From Chryseobacterium sp. H1D6B (GTDB lineage Bacteria > Bacteroidota > Bacteroidia > Flavobacteriales > Weeksellaceae), in the NCBI RefSeq assembly GCF_029892445.1, contig NZ_JARXVJ010000001.1, positions 3,038,001-3,102,000 of the forward strand: 64,000 bases of DNA. Reading direction: 5' to 3'. Shown one piece after another: positions 16,748-24,398 of the stretch (its first letter is position 1; every line of letters begins with the position of its first letter). The notes beneath the pieces are model-generated. The model worked only from the letters and a program-made list of their open reading frames with translations. It was not told the origin of the DNA and made no database searches. A program made the position numbers and the translations under genes.

Positions 16748-19105
16748 ATGTTAAATTATAGATTGAAAAACTACTTTTTAATTTTGGCGCTGTTATTTGT
16801 TTCCGTTTCTGTATTTTCTCAAAGTGGTGCAAGAAAACCACCGAAAAATACAATGAATGCTGGAAATATGAAAGCAGGAGCATTTATCGATGTAAATGTA
16901 CCGCCATATGCACCTTCTAACTTTACCCCTGAACAGCTTGTAAAAGACATACTCATTAACGGGGGAACGACATGTTCGGTGGCAAACGTAACTAATGTTA
17001 CAGTAACTCCCAATCAGGGGGTAACTGATAATAACCGTTTTTGGGGATACTTCCATAAAGGAACTACAAATTTTCCTTTCACGGATGGGATTGTTTTAAC
17101 GACCGGCTATGCAAGACAAGCTGGAAATACTGCACAAAGTGCAAGTGCGTCTATTGGTTCTGGAAGTGACGCAGATCTTGTGACAGCTACTAATCCTGCC
17201 CCTGGCATTACATTGTTTGATTCTGCTGTATTAGAATTCGATTTTGTGCCGAATTCCAATCAGGTGAAATTCAATTATATTTTTGCTTCTGAGGAATATA
17301 CAAGCAATTACCCGTGTAGTTACTCCGATGCATTTGCTTTGCTGCTAAGACCGGCTTCAGGAGGACCGTATGTGAATATGGCAATTCTGCCGGGAGGTGC
17401 AGGTCCTGTGAGTATGACGAATATTCACCCTGCTATAGCAGGAATAGGAGGATGTGCCGCAGTAAACGAAATGTATTTTGCAGGATACAACAGCAGTCCG
17501 AATATAGTAACAAACTATGATGGGAGAACTGTTCCCCTGACTGCAGTCGCTGATGTAGTACCAGGACAGGCATACCACTTCAAAATGGTATTGGCTGATG
17601 CTAAAGACTCAAGTTTTGATTCAGCAGTTTTTTTAGAAGGAGGATCTTTTGATATTGGAATTAAAATTGTTGACGGAAACGGTGTCTTACTGCCGGGAAC
17701 TATTAATATGTGCGACAATACACCTCAGAATTTAACTGCACAGGTGGCAGCAGTTCCTGGAATGACGTATCAGTGGTATAAAGACGGAGTTCTTATTCCT
17801 GGAGCTACCAGTGTTACTTATATTGCAACGCAGCCTGGAGTATATGAGGTGAAAGTTTCTGTTCCTGGAAATCAATGTCCTGGATCAGCTACGATTACTA
17901 TTATAGGCGGAATCTCTCCAGTAGCTCATGATGCAACGATACAGCTTTGTACAACTCCTACTGTGACTGCTTTTGATTTAACTACTGCACAGCCGTTAAT
18001 GAGTACTACTCAGGGTGCCGTATTTCATTTTTATGTAAATCAAGCGGATGCTGTAGCTCAAAATGCTAGTTTCATTACTAATCTTACCAATTATAACGGT
18101 ACAGACGGCCAGATTTTATACGTCGTCGTTTCTAATGGAGGATTCTGTAGTAAATTGGTCAAATTAACTTTAGTAAAAGAAGCTACTCCTGTAGCACAGC
18201 TTACTCCTTCAAAATTTAAAATATGTGCAGGTGAATCTGTAACATTAACAGCTTTAGGAGGAGCTACTTATTTATGGAATAGTTTTTCAAACACATCAGG
18301 TACACAAACGATCACCTTAAACCAGACCACTACATTTACGGTATATGCTATCGGACCTAAAGGGTGTAAATCTTTAGTACCTGCCACAGTAACGGTAGAA
18401 GTAGTACCTGCTATTAAATCTGATCTTGCAGGGGGAATGATTTGTGAAGGAGATCAAATTACTTTAGATGCAGGAACAGGACCTAATTATTCCTATTCCT
18501 GGAATACGGGGCCTACCACTCAAACCCTTACAGTGGGGACTCCGGGGACATATAGCGTAACAATTAATAATGGTGTCTGTACTAAAGTATATACAACACA
18601 GGTAATTAAAGCTGTTATTCCTGAAATCATAAATGTGGATTATAATGGTGACACGATGGTTCTTACTGCGAGTAACCCAAGTAACGGTGCTTTAGAATAT
18701 TCAATTACAAACGGTGTTACATGGCAGTCTTCTAATGTATTTACTAATGTTCCTAAAAATACGGTAGTTTCTATCCGTGTAAGGGTAAAAAAGACAAGCT
18801 GTGTAGGATTCTTAGAATATTTCACATTTGTAATGAAAAATGTCATTACTCCTAATGGAGATAACGTTAATGATATTATTGATTTCAGAGGGGTAAGTGA
18901 TTATAAAGACTTTAAAGGTCTTGTATTCGACCGCTATGGAAGAGAAGTATTTAAAGCAGAAAAGATCAGACCTTATTGGGATGGATATTTCCAGGGAAAA
19001 AAGCTTCCCACTTCATCTTACTGGTATCAGATAACTTATGAAGATCCCGCAAGCAAACAATTAACAGTGAAAACCGGCTGGATATTGTTGAAAAATTTAG
19101 AATAA
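16748..19105 (+). CDS. Choice-of-anchor L surface protein, T9SS type B (copy 1)
   Basis: A 785-residue exported protein. In order: signal peptide ending VSVFSQ; choice-of-anchor L domain (about residues 40-310), with the typical FDFVPNSNQVKFNYIFASEEY and TYQWYKDG neighbourhoods; an Ig-like module (about 325-385); several cysteine-containing Ig/PKD-like modules (KICAGESVTLTALGG near 490, CEGDQITLDAG near 565); and a gliding-motility-type C-terminal domain (about 698-785, ITPNGDNVNDI and FDRYGREVF). That last domain is the type B T9SS sorting signal. It is probably a cell-surface adhesin or filament-like protein; anchor-L function itself is unknown. It is the first of three paralogues in tandem, each with its own promoter and terminator. 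Confidence 0.9.
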   Translation: MLNYRLKNYFLILALLFVSVSVFSQSGARKPPKNTMNAGNMKAGAFIDVNVPPYAPSNFTPEQLVKDILINGGTTCSVANVTNVTVTPNQGVTDNNRFWGYFHKGTTNFPFTDGIVLTTGYARQAGNTAQSASASIGSGSDADLVTATNPAPGITLFDSAVLEFDFVPNSNQVKFNYIFASEEYTSNYPCSYSDAFALLLRPASGGPYVNMAILPGGAGPVSMTNIHPAIAGIGGCAAVNEMYFAGYNSSPNIVTNYDGRTVPLTAVADVVPGQAYHFKMVLADAKDSSFDSAVFLEGGSFDIGIKIVDGNGVLLPGTINMCDNTPQNLTAQVAAVPGMTYQWYKDGVLIPGATSVTYIATQPGVYEVKVSVPGNQCPGSATITIIGGISPVAHDATIQLCTTPTVTAFDLTTAQPLMSTTQGAVFHFYVNQADAVAQNASFITNLTNYNGTDGQILYVVVSNGGFCSKLVKLTLVKEATPVAQLTPSKFKICAGESVTLTALGGATYLWNSFSNTSGTQTITLNQTTTFTVYAIGPKGCKSLVPATVTVEVVPAIKSDLAGGMICEGDQITLDAGTGPNYSYSWNTGPTTQTLTVGTPGTYSVTINNGVCTKVYTTQVIKAVIPEIINVDYNGDTMVLTASNPSNGALEYSITNGVTWQSSNVFTNVPKNTVVSIRVRVKKTSCVGFLEYFTFVMKNVITPNGDNVNDIIDFRGVSDYKDFKGLVFDRYGREVFKAEKIRPYWDGYFQGKKLPTSSYWYQITYEDPASKQLTVKTGWILLKNLE

Positions 19106-19120
19106 TATAGAAATGATACA

Positions 19121-19150
19121 AAAAAGACTAACGATTCGTTAGTCTTTTTT
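19121..19150 (+). terminator. Terminator of anchor-L copy 1
   Basis: An inverted repeat (AAGACTAACGA, TT, CGTTAGTCTT) with A and T flanks follows the stop codon. Confidence 0.88.
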
Positions 19151-19225
19151 ACTTTTTTGAATAAAGTAAAATTGATATTTTAAAATAAATAAGTTTATAT
19201 TAGTAATAATGCAATTTGCATTGAA

Positions 19226-19257
19226 TTGAATTTCAATCAAAAAAAATAGTATTTTTG
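19226..19257 (+). promoter_or_regulatory. Promoter of anchor-L copy 2
   Basis: TTG at 19226-19228, a 21-base spacer and TATTTTTG at 19250-19257 fit the Bacteroidetes consensus; the ATG follows 16 bases later, as in copy 1. Confidence 0.6.
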
Positions 19258-19273
19258 TTGAAAATAATATAAA

Positions 19274-22200
19274 ATGTTAAATAGGAGGACCAGAAGTTTA
19301 TTTTTGACTTTATTTTTAGCACTTATCAGCAGCTTTAGCTTTTCTCAGAACAAAGCTAGAGTAGGTGTTGCTAAAAAAACTACGGCGGCGACTATGAAAG
19401 CAGGTGCTTTTATAGATGTAAACGCTCCTGGTTATCCTGAATCAAATTACAGCGTAACACAATTAGTAAAAGATGTTCTTATCGCTGGAGGATCTACATG
19501 TTCTACAGCTAACGTAAGCAACGTTGTAGTATCTCCCAATTTATCAGTGACTGCACCAAACAGAAGCTGGGGATATTTTAATAAAGCAACAACCAATTTT
19601 CCGTTTGCAAAAGGAATTCTTTTGATGACGGGATTTGCAAATAAAGCAGGAAACGTTTATCATGCAACTTTGAGTGATGCACTGCCTTCAGGAGGAGATG
19701 CTGATCTGGCGGCGGCTTTAGGAGTTTCTAACTCTGAACTTAAAGATGCTACATCTATAGAATTTGATTTTGTTCCTACTTCTACGAGTGTAAAATTTAG
19801 ATATCTATTTGCTTCTAAAGAATACCAGAGTAATTTCACATGTAATATTTCAGATGGATTTGCCTTATTGCTGAAAAAAGTAGGAGATCCTAACTATACC
19901 AATCTTGCCGTTCTTCCAGGAGGAGCAGGACCCGTAAGTGTAACGAATATTATCCCTGCAGGAATGGCCTGCGGACCAAAGAATGCTCAATATTTCGGCG
20001 GATTGAATACTGCTCAGATCGAAACCAATTTTGATGGTCGTACTATACCTTTAACAGCAACTGCTACTGTAATTCCTGGCCAGACTTACCATTTTAAAAT
20101 GGTTTTGGCGGATTATCAGGATTCAAATTTTGATTCTGGTGTATTTTTAGAAGCCGGTTCATTTGATATAGGAGTACAGCTTTTAGATGCGGCGGGGGTA
20201 CAGCTTCCTCCATCTATCAATGTTTGTGATAATGCTCCTCAGACTTTTATGGTTTCTGGACAGATTCCAAATGCTACTTATCAATGGCTTTTAAATAATA
20301 ATCCGATTCCAGGAGCAACACAGCCCAGCTATACTGCTACACAGCCGGGACTGTATACGGTTCAGGTTTTTATACAGGGAAATTCATGTCCCGGGACAGC
20401 CAGCGTAACAATTGTAGGCGGAACTTCTCCTACAGTACAAAATGCAGCACTGACGGCGTGTTATACACCAGGGAATGCAGTATTTAATTTAACAACAGCC
20501 CAGCAGTCAATTAGTACTACTGTAGGTGCTTCATTTTCCTATTATGTAAGTCAAACGGATGCTAATGCAGGAAATGGAAATACTATTGCGACTCCTACAG
20601 CTTATTCAAGTGCGGGAAATCAAACAATATATGTTTTAGTTAAAAATGGCTTTTGTTCAAAAGTAGCCCAGCTTCAGCTGGTGAAAGCTCCTCAGATGAC
20701 AGTTTCTATTGCGCCTCCCACTACCTTGACTTGTGCAAATTCACAGATTACTTTAAATGCTTCTGCTTCTGTATATCCTGCCGGATCTATATTCAATTGG
20801 ACCACTACAGGCGGAAATATTGTTTCAGGAGGAAATACACTTACTCCAATTGTAAATACTGCTGGAACTTATACATTAACAATTTCAAATACCTATCAGC
20901 CCGGAAATATAAACTGTACAGCTGCAGGTAATGTTACAGTAGTAGGAGACAGTTCACCGCCCGCTACAGGATTAACAGCCAGTAAAATACTTATTTGTGC
21001 TGGAGAATCTGTTACCTTAACAGCAACAGGAGGTGCTACTTACAATTGGGCAACTCTGCCCGGAACAGGAAATACACAAACTGTTACTCCTTTAGCAACT
21101 ACGACGTATACTGTAACAGCAGTAGGCGCGAATGGATGTGTTTCTCAAACTCCGGCAACAGTTACAGTAGAAGTTTCCCAGCCGATCACGGTACAAAATG
21201 CGACTCTGATTAAATGCTATGAACCAGGAAATACTATTTTTGATTTAACATCGGCGCAGACTCAGATTACTCCTATTACTACGGGAGTGACATTTTCTTA
21301 TTATTTAGTTCAGGCTGATGCCAATGCAGGAAATACCAATACTATTGCAACTCCTACGGCATTTCCAAGTACAGGAAATCAAACGATTTATGTATTAGTG
21401 AAAAATGGAGGCTGTAGAAATGTAGTTTCACTGCAGCTGTTTAGAAGTGCTGTGACTACTTTAACCATAGCTGCACCACAGAGTATTACCTGTACAACCA
21501 ATCAGATTACATTAAATGCTTCCGCCTCTGTAATTCCTGCAGGTTCTACAGTCACTTGGACAACAACAGGCGGCAATATAGTTTCCGGAGCAAATACCTT
21601 AACTCCTGTTGTAAATGCAGGCGGAACTTATACTCTAACAGTTCAGAATACTTCACAGCCAGGAAATTTATCTTGTACCTATACGTCAAACGTTACGGTA
21701 AATGAGGACAAAGTTCTTCCAGTAGCTGGCGTTACATCATCACAGGCACAAATTTGTGTTGGAGAATCTGTGACATTGACGGCTACAGGCGGAGTAACAT
21801 ATAACTGGGGAAATGGACTACCGGGGAATGGAAGTACTCAGGTAGTCTCTCCTGCAACTACTACGACATATACGGTATTCGCAGTTGGAGCAAACGGATG
21901 TATTTCTGCAGCTCCAGCAACGGTTACAGTAGTGGTAGGTCCTCCCGTAGCAGCAGTAGCGGCTTCAAGCACGAAGATCTGTGCAGGGGATTCTGTTACT
22001 TTAACAGCTTCCGGAGGTATTACATACAGCTGGGTAGGGCTCACAGGGAATGGAAATACACAGGTAGTTTCACCTACAGTAACCACCACTTATTCTGTAT
22101 ATGCATTAGGAGGGAATGGTTGCAGCTCTGTAAATCCTGCTACGATCACAATACAAGTGGTACCTGCAATTACTTCAACATTACATGATGTGTTTGTGTG

Positions 22201-22861
22201 TGTAGGAGATACTGGTATTTTAGATGCTGGAGCCGGGCCAAACTACACTTATCTATGGAGTACGGGCGCAACGACCCAGACAATCTCCACTAACGTTACA
22301 GGGACCTATTCTGTCACGATAAGTAATGGGGTCTGCTCTAAAGTTTTCTCTGCTCAATTATTGAATCCTGCATTACCGCAATTCACTAATATAGCTTATG
22401 AAAGTCATGTTCTGACACTTACTTCATCAAACCCTACAGGAGGTATTTTAGAGTACTCTATTGACGGCGGCGTAACATGGCAGACATCAAATATATTTTA
22501 CAATGTTTTAAATAATACTAACTATAACTTAGTGGTGAGAGTGAAAGATGCAAAATGCAGCACCATATTGAATTATTATACGTTTGTGATCAGCAATGCA
22601 ATTACTCCTAATCAAGATGGAATTAATGATGGAATAGATTTCACTGGAATCAGTACTTATAATAATTTTGCAGCTTCTGTTTTTGACAGATACGGGATGG
22701 AATTATTTAAAGCCACAAAAGGAAATACAGTATGGAAAGGAACATTGAAGGGGCTCAATCTGCCTACAGCCACCTACTGGTATAGAGTACAGTGGGAAAA
22801 TCCGGCAAGTAAAAAACTAGAGCTTCGATCCGGCTGGATACTGCTGAAAAATAGAAATTAA
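19274..22861 (+). CDS. Choice-of-anchor L surface protein, T9SS type B (copy 2, expanded)
   Basis: At 1195 residues this is the longest of the trio. The layout is the same as its neighbours: signal peptide ending SFSFSQ, anchor-L domain (about 40-310), Ig-like module, repeated Ig/PKD-like modules and the type B T9SS domain (about 1110-1195, ITPNQDGINDG). The extra length comes from an internal tandem duplication. A 252-residue unit starting near residue 388 (VQNAALTACYTPGN) is repeated from about 640 (VQNATLIKCYEPGN) with moderate divergence, and one more KICAGDSVTLTA module follows. Repeat growth of this kind usually lengthens the stalk of an adhesin. It is followed by a terminator that is split by an insertion sequence. 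Confidence 0.9.
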   Translation: MLNRRTRSLFLTLFLALISSFSFSQNKARVGVAKKTTAATMKAGAFIDVNAPGYPESNYSVTQLVKDVLIAGGSTCSTANVSNVVVSPNLSVTAPNRSWGYFNKATTNFPFAKGILLMTGFANKAGNVYHATLSDALPSGGDADLAAALGVSNSELKDATSIEFDFVPTSTSVKFRYLFASKEYQSNFTCNISDGFALLLKKVGDPNYTNLAVLPGGAGPVSVTNIIPAGMACGPKNAQYFGGLNTAQIETNFDGRTIPLTATATVIPGQTYHFKMVLADYQDSNFDSGVFLEAGSFDIGVQLLDAAGVQLPPSINVCDNAPQTFMVSGQIPNATYQWLLNNNPIPGATQPSYTATQPGLYTVQVFIQGNSCPGTASVTIVGGTSPTVQNAALTACYTPGNAVFNLTTAQQSISTTVGASFSYYVSQTDANAGNGNTIATPTAYSSAGNQTIYVLVKNGFCSKVAQLQLVKAPQMTVSIAPPTTLTCANSQITLNASASVYPAGSIFNWTTTGGNIVSGGNTLTPIVNTAGTYTLTISNTYQPGNINCTAAGNVTVVGDSSPPATGLTASKILICAGESVTLTATGGATYNWATLPGTGNTQTVTPLATTTYTVTAVGANGCVSQTPATVTVEVSQPITVQNATLIKCYEPGNTIFDLTSAQTQITPITTGVTFSYYLVQADANAGNTNTIATPTAFPSTGNQTIYVLVKNGGCRNVVSLQLFRSAVTTLTIAAPQSITCTTNQITLNASASVIPAGSTVTWTTTGGNIVSGANTLTPVVNAGGTYTLTVQNTSQPGNLSCTYTSNVTVNEDKVLPVAGVTSSQAQICVGESVTLTATGGVTYNWGNGLPGNGSTQVVSPATTTTYTVFAVGANGCISAAPATVTVVVGPPVAAVAASSTKICAGDSVTLTASGGITYSWVGLTGNGNTQVVSPTVTTTYSVYALGGNGCSSVNPATITIQVVPAITSTLHDVFVCVGDTGILDAGAGPNYTYLWSTGATTQTISTNVTGTYSVTISNGVCSKVFSAQLLNPALPQFTNIAYESHVLTLTSSNPTGGILEYSIDGGVTWQTSNIFYNVLNNTNYNLVVRVKDAKCSTILNYYTFVISNAITPNQDGINDGIDFTGISTYNNFAASVFDRYGMELFKATKGNTVWKGTLKGLNLPTATYWYRVQWENPASKKLELRSGWILLKNRN
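20435..21946 (+). repeat. Tandem duplication of a 756-bp (252-residue) unit
   Basis: Two successive in-frame copies, about 20435-21190 and 21191-21946, each encode a CYxPGN module, a two-Cys Ig-like module (TGGNIVSG) and an ICxGESVTLTATGG module. The copies have diverged by many substitutions, so the duplication is not recent. Confidence 0.8.
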
Positions 22862-22877
22862 AAATAAAAGCCACTCA
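22860..22877 (+). terminator. Left arm of an IS-split terminator (copy 2)
   Basis: This 18-base arm, ending GCCACTCA, is perfectly complementary to the arm at 24311-24328. The two were once joined by the three-base loop ATT; an insertion sequence now separates them by more than 1.4 kb. Confidence 0.8.
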
Positions 22878-22908
22878 ATTTAGAGTGCACCCAAAAGTTT
22901 AGACAAAA

Positions 22909-23715
22909 TTAAATAATCTTTTGATAATAAAGAGTTCGATATTCAATCGGACTCTTTCCTTTTAAATTAAGTCTTATTCTGTCATTATTATAATAGTTAA
23001 TATATTGATGGATTTCTTCTTTTAATTCCTGTATTGACCTAAATTTCTTCAGATAAAACATTTCGGATTTTAGTGTTCCAAAGAAATTCTCTATTACGGC
23101 ATTATCCAGGCAATTTCCTTTTCTGGACATACTTTGGATAATTCCTTTTTGTTTTAAAATATTTTGATAAGCCTTCATTTGATACTGCCATCCTTGGTCT
23201 GAATGTAGAATCAGGTTCTGTAAATTCTTTATTTTCCTAAAACTCTTTTTCAGCATATTAATAATTTGTGCAAAGACAGGTCTTTCTGAAAGCTCATAGC
23301 TTATCACCTCTCCGTTAAATAAGTCGATGATAGGAGACAGATATAGCTTATTCCCAGCAATGTTGAATTCTGTAATATCAGTAACCCATTTTTGGTTTGG
23401 ATGGCTCGTCTTAAAGTTCCTTTCAAGAATATTGGGTGCTATTTTGCCCTGCTCCCCACGATAAGATTTATATTTTTTCACCCGAATTAAGCTTTTTAAT
23501 CCCAAGTCTTTCATTAATCTTAAAACTGTCTTATGATTGATAATGACACCCTGTCTTTTTAGTTCAAGTGTTATTCTTCTATATCCAAATCTTCCTTTAT
23601 GCTTCTGATAAATTAATTGTATTAAACTTTTAATCTTACCATATTTATCTTCTGCCTTACCACCAGAAAGATAATAATAAAAACTACTTTTTGCCATACC
23701 TGAACAATTCAGCAA
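22909..23715 (-). CDS. IS3-family transposase OrfB (catalytic domain)
   Basis: This is the integrase-core part of the transposase, 268 residues as an open frame from a TTG at 23715. Its coding frame actually continues upstream (…AIEELRQDHNLAVLL) to the end of orfA, so it is normally made as an OrfAB fusion by -1 frameshifting. An HTH_21-like region (GRFGYRRITLELKRQG, residues 41-56) precedes the rve domain. The catalytic triad is Asp113 (TDITEF), Asp173 (HSDQGWQYQ) and Glu209 (NAVIENFFG), with exactly 35 residues between the second Asp and the Glu, as in IS3 elements. It looks complete. Confidence 0.93.
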   Translation of the reverse strand: MLNCSGMAKSSFYYYLSGGKAEDKYGKIKSLIQLIYQKHKGRFGYRRITLELKRQGVIINHKTVLRLMKDLGLKSLIRVKKYKSYRGEQGKIAPNILERNFKTSHPNQKWVTDITEFNIAGNKLYLSPIIDLFNGEVISYELSERPVFAQIINMLKKSFRKIKNLQNLILHSDQGWQYQMKAYQNILKQKGIIQSMSRKGNCLDNAVIENFFGTLKSEMFYLKKFRSIQELKEEIHQYINYYNNDRIRLNLKGKSPIEYRTLYYQKII

Positions 23716-23738
23716 TACTGCTAAGTTGTGGTCTTGCC

Positions 23739-24263
23739 TTAACTCTTCGATGGCTTTTGCTTTTTGCTGGCTAGTGTTAAGGCGTCTAACTTTTTTAGAT
23801 AAGCAATCTCAGCACGTAATCTTTCATTTTCAAGTAAAAGTTCTTGCTCTCTTGTTAAAACTTTATCTGATTTCTTTTTTCGATCTTTATTGGTGCTCAT
23901 TATTTTAGGTCTTCCTCTAGGTTTATTTTCTAACCCTAAAATACCACTTTTTTCATATGCATTCTGCCAATTTAAAACACTGGATTCCGCACCTATATTA
24001 AACTTTAAACATGCCTGTTTAACAGAAAGAGAGTTCCTTGATATGGATTGTAGAACTTTCAGCTTAAACTTGACATCGTAAATTCTATTATTGGTACGAA
24101 CAAGCCCCTTAAATCCATATTGAACATAGTATTTAACCCATTGTTTCAACAAGGACTTATTAACTCCTAATTCATTAGAAAGTGATGAAATAGAATGATT
24201 GTACTGTAAAATCTTATCAACACAAGCAACTTTAAATTCTAAACTATATTTTGATCTTCCCAT
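23739..24263 (-). CDS. IS3-family OrfA (DNA-binding subunit)
   Basis: A 174-residue protein with two helix-turn-helix segments (about residues 8-45 and 62-105) and a C-terminal leucine zipper (QELLLENERLRAEIAYLK), as in IS150-group OrfA. It binds the element ends and regulates transposition. Near its 3' end the run AAAAAG (minus strand, 23765-23760) is the likely slippery site: a -1 shift there leads from the ASKK residues directly into the OrfB frame and gives the OrfAB transposase. Without the shift, translation ends eight codons later at 23739. Confidence 0.9.
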   Translation of the reverse strand: MGRSKYSLEFKVACVDKILQYNHSISSLSNELGVNKSLLKQWVKYYVQYGFKGLVRTNNRIYDVKFKLKVLQSISRNSLSVKQACLKFNIGAESSVLNWQNAYEKSGILGLENKPRGRPKIMSTNKDRKKKSDKVLTREQELLLENERLRAEIAYLKKLDALTLASKKQKPSKS

Positions 24264-24310
24264 AAAAAATGCCCCTAAAAAGTGTCTAACTTTTTGGGGG
24301 CAGTCTAATT

Positions 24311-24328
24311 TGAGTGGCTTTTATTTTT
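24311..24328 (+). terminator. Right arm of the IS-split terminator
   Basis: TGAGTGGC followed by a T-rich stretch is the perfect partner of 22860-22877. Alone it cannot form the original hairpin. Confidence 0.75.
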
Positions 24329-24374
24329 AATCATAAAAAAAGCAAATATATATATGAGATATTCAAAAAAAAAT

Positions 24375-24382
24375 TAAATTTG
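24375..24382 (+). promoter_or_regulatory. -7 box of anchor-L copy 3
   Basis: TAAATTTG fits TAnnTTTG and ends 16 bases before the ATG, the same distance as in the other two copies. The upstream -33 TTG is not evident; the insertion sequence ends about 70 bases further up. Confidence 0.45.
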
Positions 24383-24398
24383 TTGAAACAAAAGTATT

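Larger units (their letters stand above)
22881..24307 (-). mobile_element. IS150-like insertion sequence of the IS3 family, about 1427 bp
   Basis: The element holds orfA and orfB on the minus strand. Terminal inverted repeats match at 20 of 24 positions: TAGAGTGCACCC with AAAAGTTTAGAC at the left, and on the other strand TAGACTGCCCCC with AAAAAGTTAGAC at the right. The ends resemble IS150 ends (TGTACTGCACCC). The flanking ATT at 22878-22880 and at 24308-24310 is the target duplication. Removing the element and one ATT restores a perfect 18-bp terminator stem, which fixes the ends. Both ends, both frames and the catalytic triad look intact, so it may still be active. Confidence 0.9.

Noticed and set aside
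16521..16883. 120-codon minus-strand frame between the lipoprotein pair and anchor-L copy 1
   Set aside because: It covers a terminator, a promoter and the start of the anchor-L gene, and consists of low-complexity AT-rich codons.
20653..22188. Several frames within anchor-L copy 2 rich in Cys/Tyr/Ser
   Set aside because: They are alternative-frame readings of Thr/Ala/Gly-rich repeat codons.
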